The notes beneath the pieces were generated by a model. It searched no databases and had not been told where the DNA came from. It saw nothing but the letters and a program-made list of their open reading frames with translations. From Salmonella enterica subsp. enterica serovar Choleraesuis (lineage in GTDB: Bacteria > Pseudomonadota > Gammaproteobacteria > Enterobacterales > Enterobacteriaceae): a stretch of DNA of 64,000 nt. This document shows, one piece after another, positions 41,972 to 52,235 of the stretch. Within the stretch, counting starts at the first letter, position 1. Each line of letters opens with the position of its first letter. A program made the position numbers and the translations under genes. The stretch spans positions 2,542,001 through 2,606,000 of the forward strand of contig AP025685.1 in NCBI GenBank assembly GCA_022846635.1, given 5' to 3'.

Positions 41972-42517
41972 TCAATTTCCCAACGGCGGCTCAGAGTGAT
42001 GCAATTTCTGATAGTCGTCGTTGTATAGCGAGACGAAAGTGATGCCATCATGCTTACGAATTAAGTTTTCCGTATGTGATAACACCACATTATTGTCGGT
42101 ACTCCGGTAATATTCCTGGTGGATCCCGGCATAGCGAAAACTCAAACGAAACTTACTACAAAATGGTTTCGATGGTCTGCTTTTCTGACTTACCCACTCC
42201 GTGGCTTCCGGAACGCCCATATTACGGTGATAAACATCACTCAGGCGATCGTACTCCTCCTCTCTTTCGTCATGCATGTAGTAGCTGACTAGCGCCACCT
42301 GACCATCAATGGCTTCCACCACCACCGGGTGGTTATTTACGCTAATCACCGCCTTTTGTACTTCAGTGTTGCCGAAGTGCTGCTGGGTTTTACTCACTAC
42401 CGGAAAAGATCCTAAAACATCGTCAATATCCTGATTAAGACTTATTTCCGCCAATTTAGGATCATTGCAACCAGTAAGTAATAAACAACCAATAATTATT
42501 ATATATTTATTTAACAT
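41972..42517 (-). CDS. Lipoprotein of unknown function
   Basis: 181-residue predicted lipoprotein: the signal peptide MLNKYIIIIGCLLLTGC ends in lipobox LLTGC (Cys17). The mature part is mixed-charge and hydrophilic, with one further cysteine and an acidic DEREEEYDRLSDV stretch. I do not recognise the family. Base composition is clearly richer in A/T than in neighbouring genes, and it occupies the place of mdtG in E. coli, so it may be a horizontally acquired gene. It converges on lpxL with a 22-bp gap. Confidence 0.7.
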   Translation of the reverse strand: MLNKYIIIIGCLLLTGCNDPKLAEISLNQDIDDVLGSFPVVSKTQQHFGNTEVQKAVISVNNHPVVVEAIDGQVALVSYYMHDEREEEYDRLSDVYHRNMGVPEATEWVSQKSRPSKPFCSKFRLSFRYAGIHQEYYRSTDNNVVLSHTENLIRKHDGITFVSLYNDDYQKLHHSEPPLGN

Positions 42518-42757
42518 ATTACCACCCTGAATATTGGTAATAATGAATATAATCTTATTGATTAAATATGTAGTTGAAGGTCGTCACATCAGAAAAAATA
42601 ATAAATAAAAAATATCAATGTCTCAGTTAGCATTAATTATCATTTATTGTTAATAGTTCAGACTGTCAGGTTAGTAAAACGCTAAAACCCCGTCGTTAGC
42701 GGGCTGCGGGATGAATCAGGGAGGATATTTAGTTTCGTGAGTTATTTTCTTCTATCC
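42518..42757. other. AT-rich non-coding stretch upstream of the lipoprotein gene
   Basis: About 240 bp dominated by A/T, with no convincing ORF on either strand. It should hold the promoter of the lipoprotein gene on the minus strand. A short GC-richer part near 42680-42710 has a small dyad (CCCG ... CGGG). Nothing else could be assigned. Confidence 0.5.
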
Positions 42758-42782
42758 AAAAAAAACGTGGCACCAGGCCACG
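42758..42782 (-). terminator. Terminator after the 52-residue small ORF
   Basis: On the minus strand a 6-bp stem CGTGGC / GCCACG with a 5-nt loop is followed by eight T. It is placed 35 bp after the stop codon of the small ORF at 42818-42976 and has no other obvious gene to serve. Confidence 0.8.
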
Positions 42783-42817
42783 CTCTTTATAATTTAAATA
42801 GACGCCCTCCGGGCTGA

Positions 42818-42976
42818 TTATTTGACCGTCAAACTATAGAAGCGCCGGTAATGAGCGAGCCTGCGGGTAAAATAACGGTATTCGTCAGGAGTGAATTCAC
42901 AAGACTGTGGTTGCTGGCCAATATATTCACAATAAGCCTGAACCGATGCCATAAGATCGATATACGCGGTATTCAT
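42818..42976 (-). CDS. Hypothetical 52-residue small protein
   Basis: ORF on the minus strand beginning MNTAYIDLMASVQAYCEYIG and ending RRLAHYRRFYSLTVK. It is rich in Tyr (seven) and Arg, with two Cys, no signal peptide and no membrane segment, so a soluble helical protein is likely. The ribosome site is weak (AGAG about ten bases upstream). A rho-independent terminator follows in the same direction, the main reason to believe it is expressed. A longer frame on the plus strand overlaps it but shows no coding signs. I do not recognise the family. Confidence 0.6.
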   Translation of the reverse strand: MNTAYIDLMASVQAYCEYIGQQPQSCEFTPDEYRYFTRRLAHYRRFYSLTVK

Positions 42977-43194
42977 CCAAAATCTCTATCCATGAGGGAG
43001 GCTTTAAGGTTACCACAACCCACCCCACCCTTCAGTAAGGCAAAACCGGAATTATCCTTATGTCTGAACTCCCGTTTTTCGGCATTTAGTCAAACGATTA
43101 ATCAGTTTAACTTCTACTGCCTTCTGGTTTGACAGCCTACGTTCGTCTGTCTATATCTCCTTACAGTCACATATCAACAACAGAGGATTTCAGG

Positions 43195-43584
43195 ATGGTC
43201 AACGACGACGAATTGTATCTATGCCCCACTTTGGACGAGGCCATTGAAACTGCCAGGGAGCAGTTTCTGGCCGATAATCCTGAACAAGAAGATAGCCCCG
43301 ATATCCGTCAGTTTAATTTGCAAAAGTACGTGATGCAGGATGGCGACGTTATGTGGCGTGCCGAATTTTCAAGCGATGAGAGCGATGATGGAGAGGTTCA
43401 GCCATTTTTGAGCGGTGAAGCCGCTCAGAGCGTCTTTGACGATGATTTTGATGAGGTAGAGCTGCTCCAGGAATGGCAGGAGGAGAGCACGCTTTACGAG
43501 TGGGATGAGGGCGAGTTCCTGCCTGAACCTCCGCTCGATACTGAAGAAGGCCGCGCTGCCGCCGACGAGTGGGATGAAGGTTAA
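43195..43584 (+). CDS. msyB: Acidic protein MsyB
   Basis: 129-residue very acidic cytoplasmic protein, a multicopy suppressor of secY and secA defects in E. coli (124 residues). The C-terminal half is nearly identical in kind: LSGEAAQSVFDDDFDE, WDEGEF, EPPLDTEEGRAAADEWDE. The ATG at 43195 follows an AGGA ribosome site and gives the right length; the upstream frame has no family support. It converges on yceK with only one base between the stops. Confidence 0.92.
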   Translation: MVNDDELYLCPTLDEAIETAREQFLADNPEQEDSPDIRQFNLQKYVMQDGDVMWRAEFSSDESDDGEVQPFLSGEAAQSVFDDDFDEVELLQEWQEESTLYEWDEGEFLPEPPLDTEEGRAAADEWDEG

Positions 43585-43585
43585 C

Positions 43586-43813
43586 TCACTCCCACGGGCC
43601 GTGGCTTATATCAATTGGTAGCAGTAGCGTATCGAAGATAAGCGAAAACGGCAGATCGAGCACCGTCAGGTAGCGCCAGCTTGAGTCGCGTAAGTCCCAC
43701 TGAACGCCGGGATAATATTGGTTGCCGTGCCCCTGTCCGGGCACCGTGCGACTGATAATCGAGCCACAACCGCTCAGGCAAAAAGCAATGACAGCTACAA
43801 GTAGAATACGCAA
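43586..43813 (-). CDS. yceK: DUF1375 lipoprotein YceK
   Basis: 75-residue predicted lipoprotein: signal MRILLVAVIAFCLSGC with lipobox LSGC (Cys16), then the DUF1375 motifs YYPGVQWD and LDLPFSLIFDTLLLPIDI. The function is unknown. It lies downstream of the opgGH terminator and converges on msyB, as in E. coli. Confidence 0.92.
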   Translation of the reverse strand: MRILLVAVIAFCLSGCGSIISRTVPGQGHGNQYYPGVQWDLRDSSWRYLTVLDLPFSLIFDTLLLPIDISHGPWE

Positions 43814-43871
43814 ATTGTCCCCAGTATTAATGAACCGTCTTCAGCAAGTATAACGCCTGACTTCAGGCCAA

Positions 43872-43900
43872 AAAAATGCCGGCACCAGGCCGGCATTTTT
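43872..43900 (-). terminator. opgGH terminator
   Basis: 11-bp stem AAAAATGCCGG / CCGGCATTTTT with a 7-nt loop, 17 bp past the opgH stop. On the minus strand a T-run follows the stem. Confidence 0.9.
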
Positions 43901-43916
43901 CATGATTATCCAGTAA

Positions 43917-46436
43917 TTAAGCTTTCGCTTCTGCCACTGGCTTCACTTTTTGGTAATACTGCACCCAGGATGAGTATTTCTGAGGAGCAGCCCAAACGCG
44001 ATAATGCAGGCGCGACATAGTAACCGGGTCGCTTAACAGCACCAGCCGACGGTCGCGGGTCAGTTTATCAGGAGTCTCATTCAGGGCCTGCTCTACGTGA
44101 CGATCGCGAGCAATCTCCAGAGTATGACTGCGGCGATGACGTGCCGTTGCCATGCCGCTGACCAGCGCATTGTAGGTTGGCATGAAGACCGCATGCATAA
44201 AGCCATTTTCCAGCGCTCGTCCACGATTAAGCTCCAGATAGCTATCGGTCGCCTGTAATACCTGCGGCTGAGAGTACTCTTCTGGAATCATAAACAGCTT
44301 CATCCGGCGGGTAGCCAGACCCAGCGTTCTGCGACTGGAGAACACCGATACAAATGGTGACAGAATCAGCGAGAACACGATGGGCGCCAGCCAAATCAGG
44401 AAGCGCAGGTCGAGCCATGCCATACCCACGGCCCAGACCAGACCTAACAGCAGCTGAGAACCGTGACGCATGAAGGCTTCGCTCCATGGCGTTGAGTCAT
44501 CATCACGCTGTGGGGAGTTCCATGCCACTTCCCAGCCCAGAAACGCGCTGACCACAAACACGGTATGGAACAGCATACGTACTGGAGCCAGCAGCACCGA
44601 GAACAGCACTTCGAGCACCATCGACACCAGCAGACGGAATGCGCCGCCGTAGGGTTTTGCCCCTTTGCACCAAATGAGAATGATACTGAGCAGTTTAGGT
44701 AAAAACAGCAGCACCATAGTCGAAGCAAACAGGCCAATAGCCAGTTCAGGACGCCACTGTGGCCACACCGGGAATAGCTGGCGCGGCTGCAGGAAGTATT
44801 GCGGCTCGGTCAGAGCATGGACCACCTGCAGTGCGGTTGAAAGCGCCAGGAACATAAACCAAAGCGGAGCAGACAGGTAAGACATTACCCCGGTCAGGAA
44901 CACGGCGCGGTGCACCGGGTGCATCCCTTTCACCAGGAACAGCCGGAAGTTCATCAGGTTCCCCTGACACCAGCGGCGGTCACGTTTCAGCTCATCCAAC
45001 AGGTTTGGCGGCAGCTCCTCATAGGAGCCCGGCAGGTCGTATGCAATCCACACACCCCACCCGGCACGGCGCATCAGAGCCGCTTCCACAAAGTCGTGGG
45101 ACAGGATGGAGCCTGCGAAGTTACCTTCACCCGGCAGCGGCGCCAGGGCGCAGTGCTCGATAAACGGCTTCACGCGGATAATGGCGTTGTGACCCCAGTA
45201 GTGAGATTCACCCAGCTGCCAAAAGTGCAAACCGGCGGTAAACAGCGGGCCGTAAACGCTGGTCGCAAACTGCTGACAACGCGCATAAAGCGTATCCATA
45301 CCGGAGGCTTTAGGCGAAGACTGAATGATACCGGCATTCGGGTTGGCTTCCATCAGACGAACCAGCCCGGTCAGGCAATCACCGCTCATTACCGAGTCAG
45401 CATCCAGTACCACCATGTAGCTATACTGGCTGCCCCAGCGGCGGCAGAAGTCATCGATGTTCCCGCTTTTACGTTTAACGCGATGGCGGCGTCGGCGATA
45501 GAAGATCTGGCCTTCGCCCTGAACTTCTGCAATCAGCTCCATCCAGGCTTTCTGTTCAGCAACGCAGATATCCGGGTCATAACTATCGGAAAGAATGTAA
45601 ACGTCAAAATGACGCTGCTCCCCGGTTGCCTTAACAGACTCCCAGGTCGCGCGCAGACCGGCAAATACCCGGCTTACGTCTTCGTTACAGATAGGCATGA
45701 TAAGCGCGGTGCGATGCGCCGGATCGATAGGTTCATTGCCAACCGTGGACGCCGATATACTGTACTTATCGCGCCCCATCAGTAGCTGTAAAAAGCCCAT
45801 CAGCGCCGTCCAGAAACCGGACGAAATCCACATGAACAGGATGACGAACAGAATAAGGATCCCGCTCTGCAGCACATAAGGCAGCAGTTGCATAAACGAA
45901 ACCCAGAGATCCTGATCCATCATATCCGCCGGGTTAATGAACGCCCATCCCTGATAAGGCAGGATGGTCTTCATATACCAGGTGGCAACCACGGTCTGAG
46001 ACAGCGTCAGCAACAGCAGACACCAGCGGCGAATCGAACCGGCGGTACGCCACTTCTGTTCACTTTCTTGCTGATCTTTGCTGAGCGACTGGAAACGCGG
46101 TGAAAAATCGCGCCCGCGCAGCCGGTCCCAAAGACGCCCAACCGGGTTAGTTCGCCATGGATCTGGCACCATTGCCGAACGATGAATCGGCGGCATCGCC
46201 TGAAGCTGCGCCCGCCCTTCGGCATCTTTTTTTACCTGACCTTCAGCTAACGAATCAGGCCAGCCCATCTCGAGGCGCGCATTGATAGAACCGAGAGGCG
46301 CATCGTCCTCCCGTTCCCAGGCGTGGTGCTCAGAGTCAAGCTCCTGATGTAGCCCGCGCAGATCCTGCGCGGGGAGCGCCGCACGCTTTTCATCAGAAAG
46401 CGGCAAAGCGCTGCGATAATCTGTTGAATTAGTCAT
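43917..46436 (-). CDS. opgH: Osmoregulated periplasmic glucan glucosyltransferase OpgH
   Basis: 839-residue inner-membrane GT2 glucosyltransferase that makes the linear beta-1,2-glucan backbone from UDP-glucose. Transmembrane helices flank a cytosolic catalytic domain with [11 protein letters not shown] and the terminal RDRRWCQGN (Q/RxxRW-type) motif. The ATG at 46436 overlaps the opgG stop by 8 bp (ATGACTAA) and gives [13 protein letters not shown], similar to the E. coli N terminus; a GTG 30 bp upstream is possible but less likely. Coupled to opgG. Confidence 0.95.
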   Translation of the reverse strand: MTNSTDYRSALPLSDEKRAALPAQDLRGLHQELDSEHHAWEREDDAPLGSINARLEMGWPDSLAEGQVKKDAEGRAQLQAMPPIHRSAMVPDPWRTNPVGRLWDRLRGRDFSPRFQSLSKDQQESEQKWRTAGSIRRWCLLLLTLSQTVVATWYMKTILPYQGWAFINPADMMDQDLWVSFMQLLPYVLQSGILILFVILFMWISSGFWTALMGFLQLLMGRDKYSISASTVGNEPIDPAHRTALIMPICNEDVSRVFAGLRATWESVKATGEQRHFDVYILSDSYDPDICVAEQKAWMELIAEVQGEGQIFYRRRRHRVKRKSGNIDDFCRRWGSQYSYMVVLDADSVMSGDCLTGLVRLMEANPNAGIIQSSPKASGMDTLYARCQQFATSVYGPLFTAGLHFWQLGESHYWGHNAIIRVKPFIEHCALAPLPGEGNFAGSILSHDFVEAALMRRAGWGVWIAYDLPGSYEELPPNLLDELKRDRRWCQGNLMNFRLFLVKGMHPVHRAVFLTGVMSYLSAPLWFMFLALSTALQVVHALTEPQYFLQPRQLFPVWPQWRPELAIGLFASTMVLLFLPKLLSIILIWCKGAKPYGGAFRLLVSMVLEVLFSVLLAPVRMLFHTVFVVSAFLGWEVAWNSPQRDDDSTPWSEAFMRHGSQLLLGLVWAVGMAWLDLRFLIWLAPIVFSLILSPFVSVFSSRRTLGLATRRMKLFMIPEEYSQPQVLQATDSYLELNRGRALENGFMHAVFMPTYNALVSGMATARHRRSHTLEIARDRHVEQALNETPDKLTRDRRLVLLSDPVTMSRLHYRVWAAPQKYSSWVQYYQKVKPVAEAKA

Positions 46437-47982
46437 TGGCAGGTAACTGGTAGCTCCAGGTCTCACTCAAAGTTTTATCGCCATTCACCAGGGCCGCACG
46501 CATATCGGTGGTTTTCTTGCTGTCTTTGATCTTAACCCGCAGCGTCAAACGCCAGCCTTTAGTCACTGGGTTATAACGCACGCTGTTTTCCACGATTTCG
46601 CCATTATCGCCGATGCTGGCCTGAGAGGTAATCGGTGCATCCGCCGCCATTTTTTTCATATCGTGACCGGCAAAGTCGACGATAAAGGCGATGGTGCCAT
46701 CCGGCTGACGGATAAGGTTGGACTGTTTAACATCACCGGTTGAGCGGCGGGTCTGAGTAACCCAGGCATTATCGGTGCTGTGCAGTTTTTCTTCATCACG
46801 CGTGAACGTCAGCGTGTAGTTGAACTTCATCTCTTTGCCTGGTTTCGGCAACTGATCCGGAGTCCAGTACGCGACGATATTATCGTTGGTTTCATCGTTG
46901 GTTGGGATTTCAACCAGCTCTACCCGGCCTTTGCCCCAGTCGCCTTTTGGCGTTACCCAGGCGCTTGGACGCTGATCGTAACGATCGTCGAGATCTTCAA
47001 AACGAGAGAACTCACGCCCGCGCTGCAGCAGACCGAATCCTTTCGGATTTTCAGTGGTATAGCTGCTGACGGCCAGATGTTTCGGGTTATTCAGCGGACG
47101 CCAGATCCACTCACCATTACCCGCCTGAATCGACAGACCGTTGGAATCATGAAGTTCAGGCCGGTAGTTAGTGGTTGGTGAAGGAATGTTTGGCCCGAAC
47201 AGGAACATACTGGTTAGCGGAGCAATACCCAGTTTTCCTACGTTATCGCGCAGGTAAACTTTAGACTGCACTTCTACATTGGTCGCTCGGCCCGGCATGA
47301 CCACAAAGCGGTAGGCTCCCGTAGCGCGCGGAGAATCCAGCAGTGCGTAAATGGTCAGACGCTTGTCCGCAGGATTTGGACGCTCAATCCAGAACTCACG
47401 AAAACGCGGGAACTCTTCCCCGGATGGCAACGCGGTATCGATGGCCAGCCCACGAGCTGACAAGCCATAAGTCTGGCCTGCACCGACAACACGGAAATAA
47501 CTGGCGCCGAGCATGCTGACAATCTCGTCTTGCTTGCCCTTGCGATTAATAGGATATAGGACTTTGAACCCGGCAAAACCCAAGTCTTTTACGCTATCTT
47601 TATCGTGCTGGACGTTGCCAAAATTGAAGTAGTCTGGACTATATTTAATCTGTTTGACGGAGGTTGCAGTAACTTCGTTTATCTTAACCGCCGTGTCGAA
47701 ATACATCCCCTGATGATAAAATTCGAGCTTAAATGGAGTTTTAATGTTGCTCCAGTACGCCTTATCGCGGTTGAACTGGATTTGCTGGTAGTCCGCGTAT
47801 TTCATGTCACGGAACACAGAGGGCAGATTACTTTTCGGCGCTGAGTAACTTTGGCCGGCAAGTGATTTCGCTTCCTTTGCGACATCATCGATCGAAAACG
47901 CCCATACCGAAGTGGAGCAAAGGGACAGCAGCACTGCGGCATATGACCAACGTAATTTCAATATAGATAATTTAGGTTTCAT
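46429..47982 (-). CDS. opgG: Periplasmic glucan biosynthesis protein OpgG
   Basis: 517-residue periplasmic protein needed to branch or release osmoregulated glucans. An N-terminal signal peptide ([20 protein letters not shown], continuing to VWA) is followed by [15 protein letters not shown] and the MdoG beta-sandwich; [20 protein letters not shown] and [17 protein letters not shown] are family-typical. A GTG at 47994 is an alternative start; ribosome-site spacing does not settle the choice. First gene of opgGH, divergent from opgC. Confidence 0.95.
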   Translation of the reverse strand: MKPKLSILKLRWSYAAVLLSLCSTSVWAFSIDDVAKEAKSLAGQSYSAPKSNLPSVFRDMKYADYQQIQFNRDKAYWSNIKTPFKLEFYHQGMYFDTAVKINEVTATSVKQIKYSPDYFNFGNVQHDKDSVKDLGFAGFKVLYPINRKGKQDEIVSMLGASYFRVVGAGQTYGLSARGLAIDTALPSGEEFPRFREFWIERPNPADKRLTIYALLDSPRATGAYRFVVMPGRATNVEVQSKVYLRDNVGKLGIAPLTSMFLFGPNIPSPTTNYRPELHDSNGLSIQAGNGEWIWRPLNNPKHLAVSSYTTENPKGFGLLQRGREFSRFEDLDDRYDQRPSAWVTPKGDWGKGRVELVEIPTNDETNDNIVAYWTPDQLPKPGKEMKFNYTLTFTRDEEKLHSTDNAWVTQTRRSTGDVKQSNLIRQPDGTIAFIVDFAGHDMKKMAADAPITSQASIGDNGEIVENSVRYNPVTKGWRLTLRVKIKDSKKTTDMRAALVNGDKTLSETWSYQLPAND

Positions 47983-48234
47983 AAAAGTCAGCACATCCCC
48001 CTTTGTGTGCTTAAATCAATCCCATCTATTTTAATGGATAGTTCGCGTTTCCGACAACCAAATCGCCACATTGTTCAAACGCTGGCTCAGGCTTTAAGCA
48101 ACTGAAAGTTAATCGGTTCGCGAATACGGGATATTCCTGGAGACAATAACCCTGTCGTCCTGTAGGGTTTCACGACTTTAAACGTTTCAGGTCTGAGTTT
48201 TAAGGCGATTTGTCTGAGATAGGCGCACAGCAGT

Positions 48235-49395
48235 ATGAGTAAAACACCGGTACAACGCGAGTATTTTTTGGACTCCATACGAGCATGGCTCATGCTCCTG
48301 GGGATCCCTTTTCATATATCGCTTATTTATTCGACGCATCAATGGCACGTTAATAGCGCTCACCCTTCGCTGTGGCTGACCGTGTTTAACGACTTTATCC
48401 ACGCGTTCCGAATGCAGGTATTCTTTGTTATTTCAGGATATTTTTCTTACATGCTCTTTTTGCGCTACACGCGCAGCCACTGGCTAAAAGTGCGTGTGGA
48501 GCGCGTTGGCATCCCTATGCTGACCGCGATTCCGCTACTAACGTTGCCGCAATTTTTAATGTTGCAATATGTCAGCGGCAAAGGTGCCCAGTGGTCTTCA
48601 CTTAGTCTTTACGACAAGTACAACACCCTGGTCTGGGAACTTATCTCGCACCTGTGGTTCCTGCTGGTTTTGGTGGTGATGACCACCCTTTGCGTCTGGC
48701 TGTTTAAACGCATTAATCAACATCAGGATTCAATAGCTGCCAGCGCACGCTGGGACAATATCAGCCATATGAAGCTCACGCTCATTTTTCTGGGGCTTGG
48801 CATCGGCTATGCGGCTCTTCGCCGGGCGATTCTGCTTATTCACGCACCGTTGCTGAGCGACGGGTTGTTTAATTTTGTAGTGATGCAATCCCTGTTCTAT
48901 CTGCCGTTCTTTATCCTCGGAGCGCTGGCATTCAAGCACCCACAGCTTAAAGCGCTGTTTACCACCCCTTCTCTGGGCTGCGCGCTAGGCTCACTGGTAG
49001 CGTTTATTGCGTATATCGCCAATCAGCGTTATGGCGATGGCGGCGGCTGGATGTATGAGAAAGAGAGCGTGATTTTAATGCTGATGGGGTTGTGGATGGT
49101 GAACGTGGTGTTTGGTTTTGGCCACCGGATGCTGAATTCACATTCTCCGCTGGTGACCTACTTCGTTAACGCCTCGCTATTTATCTATCTGGTACACCAT
49201 CCGTTGACGCTGTTCTATGGCGCATTTATTACGCCGCATATCGGTTCAAATACTCTGGGCTTCGCACTGGGCCTGGTATTTGTTATCGGGATTGCCATTG
49301 CGCTATATGAAATCCACCTGCGGATACCCGTACTGCGTTTCCTGTTCTCAGGGAAACCGGCCCGCAAGCCGGTTCCCGCTCAGCAGTTACAGTAA
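48235..49395 (+). CDS. opgC: Glucan succinyltransferase OpgC
   Basis: 386-residue inner-membrane acyltransferase-3 family protein with about ten membrane segments that transfers succinyl groups to osmoregulated glucans. The N-terminal [20 protein letters not shown] motif carries the family's conserved Arg/His. Divergent from opgG, as in E. coli; the shared 250-bp gap holds their promoters, with no other gene seen. Confidence 0.95.
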   Translation: MSKTPVQREYFLDSIRAWLMLLGIPFHISLIYSTHQWHVNSAHPSLWLTVFNDFIHAFRMQVFFVISGYFSYMLFLRYTRSHWLKVRVERVGIPMLTAIPLLTLPQFLMLQYVSGKGAQWSSLSLYDKYNTLVWELISHLWFLLVLVVMTTLCVWLFKRINQHQDSIAASARWDNISHMKLTLIFLGLGIGYAALRRAILLIHAPLLSDGLFNFVVMQSLFYLPFFILGALAFKHPQLKALFTTPSLGCALGSLVAFIAYIANQRYGDGGGWMYEKESVILMLMGLWMVNVVFGFGHRMLNSHSPLVTYFVNASLFIYLVHHPLTLFYGAFITPHIGSNTLGFALGLVFVIGIAIALYEIHLRIPVLRFLFSGKPARKPVPAQQLQ

Positions 49396-50832
49396 CCACT
49401 CGATTGGCAGCCGGGAGGCCAGACGCACCACCACCCGCTGCCAGAATCGGGTTTCAGGTTCATGCTTATGAACCTGTAAATGCCCCCGCGCATCCTCATC
49501 GACCCAGTTAAGCCTCCCCCAGCGATCGAGGCGTAGCTCCCAGGCCACCCGCCGCTGCCCTTCGGTAAATCGCTGGTGGATGGTAAGGGCCAGCTCTTCA
49601 CTTTCAATGACCAGGCCCATTTCAGTGTTCAGCATCGCCGAGCGCGGATCAAAGTTGAATGAGCCGATAAAAACTTTCTTATTATCAACGCTGAAAGTTT
49701 TCGCATGCAGACTGGAACCTGAGCTCCCGGTCAATCCACGATCGTGCAACGCATGCGGCATCTGCGGATCGGGCTTTAACTCATAGAGAGCAATCCCACG
49801 ACGCAGTAATTTTTTACGCCAGCGCGCATAGCCTGCATGAACCACTGACACGTCATTAGCGGCCAGAGAGTTAGTCAAAATCGCAATTTTGACGCCGCGC
49901 CTTGCCAGCGATAGCAACAGCGCAACCCCGGATCGGGTTGGAACAAAGTAGGCCGAAATCAAATCGAGCTGAACTTCGGGCGCGCCAATCACCTTGTGGA
50001 AGCGCTCTGCCAGCAGCGATTTACGATCCTCCCTGCCTTGCCCTTTACGCGGATCGTCACTGAGTAAACTGGCCGGTGCCCAAATTAACGGCAACTCACC
50101 CGTTTCAATGTGGCGGGCAAAAGAGGTTGTAGTTAGCCTTTCCAGGTAGCGGCGCGCCGTCGGGCTATCGGACTCACTATCGGTAAGCCCAATTCCGTTA
50201 TCCGCCAGCGACTCACTAACTACCGAACTAAGCGGCTTTACGCTGGCCGAATTCCAGTACGCCTCAAAATCGGCGCTCACTTGCGGCACAACTTCGCCGA
50301 TAGTCAACACATCCAGATCGCTAAAAATCGGCTGCTCGCCCACGCCAAAATAGGCATCACCCACATTACGACCACCCACGATGGTCACTTCGCCATCTAC
50401 GGTAAAGCTTTTGTTGTGCATCCGGCGGTTAAGGCGGGCAAAGTCGGTCAGATACCCCAGCGCCCGCAGAGTACGAAATGAGAAAGGATTAAATAGCCGA
50501 ACCTGAATATTTGGATGGCTATCCAGGCGCGCCAGCAGCGCGTCCATACCGGAAGTGTTGTTATCATCCAGCAAAACGCGCACCTGTACGCCGCGCTTTG
50601 CCGCTTCCAGCAACGCGGAGAACAGCAAACGTCCTGAGGTATCGGCTTCCCAGATATAATACTGCACATCAATAGTGCGCTCGGCGAGTTGCGCCAGCCA
50701 ATGGCGAGCGGCAAAGGCATCTACGCCGTCCTCCAAAGCCAGAACGCCACTCAGTCCAGGATGGCGCGCGGCTCTTGGCGCAATTGCACGCCCAAGGCGG
50801 GTGGCGTGTCGATCGCTTATTGAGTCTGTCAT
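49387..50832 (-). CDS. clsC: Cardiolipin synthase C
   Basis: 481-residue phospholipase-D-family enzyme that makes cardiolipin, in E. coli from phosphatidylethanolamine and phosphatidylglycerol with YmdB help. Two HKD motifs are seen: [18 protein letters not shown] and [18 protein letters not shown]. The C terminus [13 protein letters not shown] is conserved. It overlaps the end of opgC by 9 bp in convergent direction and follows ymdB. Confidence 0.95.
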   Translation of the reverse strand: MTDSISDRHATRLGRAIAPRAARHPGLSGVLALEDGVDAFAARHWLAQLAERTIDVQYYIWEADTSGRLLFSALLEAAKRGVQVRVLLDDNNTSGMDALLARLDSHPNIQVRLFNPFSFRTLRALGYLTDFARLNRRMHNKSFTVDGEVTIVGGRNVGDAYFGVGEQPIFSDLDVLTIGEVVPQVSADFEAYWNSASVKPLSSVVSESLADNGIGLTDSESDSPTARRYLERLTTTSFARHIETGELPLIWAPASLLSDDPRKGQGREDRKSLLAERFHKVIGAPEVQLDLISAYFVPTRSGVALLLSLARRGVKIAILTNSLAANDVSVVHAGYARWRKKLLRRGIALYELKPDPQMPHALHDRGLTGSSGSSLHAKTFSVDNKKVFIGSFNFDPRSAMLNTEMGLVIESEELALTIHQRFTEGQRRVAWELRLDRWGRLNWVDEDARGHLQVHKHEPETRFWQRVVVRLASRLPIEWLL

Positions 50833-50914
50833 TATCTAATTGCCATTTATGATAAAAATTGATGACAACATAACGATCGCGCCGCACCTCAGCAAGAGCG
50901 AAAACTGCAGTCGC

Positions 50915-51442
50915 TTAATGAAGCTGAGCCAACAACCGCTGATAAAGATGAGCGCACTCTTCATCGAAGCAGACGAAAAGTACTTGCGCCGGAAGTGTAT
51001 GACCGACAAGCCAGGAGTGAACGGTATCCACCGCTATCTGGGCCGCCGCCGGGCGAGGATAACCGTAAGCCCCCGTTGAAATGGCAGGAAATGCCACCGT
51101 AGTGTAGTGATTAGCGCTAACCAGCTGCAGGCTGTTGCGATAAGCGTCAGCCAGTAACTGCGCTTCATGATGCGTGCCGCCGTGCCATACGGGCCCGACG
51201 GTATGGATAACGGCTTTAGCCTGCAAATTCCCCGCCTCAGTAATGACGGCATGCCCCGGCGGGCACTCCCCCTGCAAACGCACAACTTCTTTGCAAGCCG
51301 CCAGCAGAGCTGGCCCTGCTGCCCGATGAATCGCGCCATCCACACCGCCACCTCCTAGCAAGGATGAATTGGCGGCATTGACGATAACATCCACCTCGAC
51401 CTGGGTAATATCCCCCAGGATAACCTTCATTCGCTGTTGCAT
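50915..51442 (-). CDS. ymdB: O-acetyl-ADP-ribose deacetylase YmdB (macro domain)
   Basis: 175-residue macro-domain protein that hydrolyses O-acetyl-ADP-ribose and, in E. coli, inhibits RNase III. The N-terminal [20 protein letters not shown] and [14 protein letters not shown] loop and the later [16 protein letters not shown] loop are ligand-binding parts. The ATG at 51442 has GGAG six bases upstream; the upstream in-frame GTG overlaps that ribosome site. In E. coli the curli genes lie beyond this gene; here lutC does. Confidence 0.95.
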   Translation of the reverse strand: MQQRMKVILGDITQVEVDVIVNAANSSLLGGGGVDGAIHRAAGPALLAACKEVVRLQGECPPGHAVITEAGNLQAKAVIHTVGPVWHGGTHHEAQLLADAYRNSLQLVSANHYTTVAFPAISTGAYGYPRPAAAQIAVDTVHSWLVGHTLPAQVLFVCFDEECAHLYQRLLAQLH

Positions 51443-51545
51443 AGCATTCTCCACCCCTGTGGATAGTTTAGACCCTGACCACCCGCCTCGACAGCCAGCA
51501 GCAGGCTAAATTATTACCCCTGGGGGAATATGCCATCCGCAGCGC

Positions 51546-52235
51546 TTAACAATCGGCTATCAGGTAAATTGCGTTGACCGGGCCATGAACGCCCACCACT
51601 TTTATTAACTCAATATCCGCCGTAGAGCTCGGCCCGGCAATCAGATTAATACAAGAAGGCATCCTTTCACCCAGGCGTGCGCGCTGCGCAAGCAATGCGG
51701 CCAGCTGAGCCACCCGGGGCAACAGAGTGCTACGCCGCAGTACAAAGATTGTGGTTTCCGGCAGCAGGCTAAGTGAGCGCCCTTGCTCAGGGGTAGAAAA
51801 CAGCACAACGCCGCCAGATTCCACCAGTCCATAGTCGGCCCAGACTACGCCGGTATGTGCCGCCGCAGCGCGGGTGATATTCGCCGCCCCCAGCCCCGCC
51901 TCCCAGGGCTGTGCAGCGGCTTGCTGAATCAATGCCGCGCTAATTCCAGCTTCTTCCAGTCGCCGGTCGCCGCTGATAACCACCGGCCCCCCGGCGCGCT
52001 CACAGAGCGTAACGGCGGTTTGCGCCAGCCGATCGGGCGCGACCAGCTGGCACTCCACCTGCATTGTCTGTCGGGCAAAATCCACAAATGCCTGATAACG
52101 CTGTTCTTCGCTAAGTTCAGTCAATCGGGTGGTAGCATAGTGGTTTAACGGCTCCGGGCAAGGTGCGGGGACGGTTTGCATCTCACGCCCTAATTGCCGG
52201 GCAATATTCGTTAAAAATACCTCTCGATTACTCAT
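51546..52235 (-). CDS. lutC: L-lactate utilisation protein LutC/YkgG
   Basis: 229-residue protein of the LutC/YkgG (DUF162) family, one of three subunits of the iron-sulfur L-lactate oxidation system. It has the glycine-rich motifs VWADYGLVESGGVVLFS and INLIAGPSSTADIELIKVVG of the family. The ATG at 52235 has a GGGGGG ribosome site and overlaps the lutB stop by 8 bp. Last gene of the lutABC operon. Confidence 0.92.
   Translation of the reverse strand: MSNREVFLTNIARQLGREMQTVPAPCPEPLNHYATTRLTELSEEQRYQAFVDFARQTMQVECQLVAPDRLAQTAVTLCERAGGPVVISGDRRLEEAGISAALIQQAAAQPWEAGLGAANITRAAAAHTGVVWADYGLVESGGVVLFSTPEQGRSLSLLPETTIFVLRRSTLLPRVAQLAALLAQRARLGERMPSCINLIAGPSSTADIELIKVVGVHGPVNAIYLIADC

Noticed and set aside
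42851..43132. 93-codon plus-strand frame MSEPAGKITVFVRSEF
   Set aside because: No ribosome site or recognisable motif, and it overlaps the minus-strand small ORF, which has a terminator.
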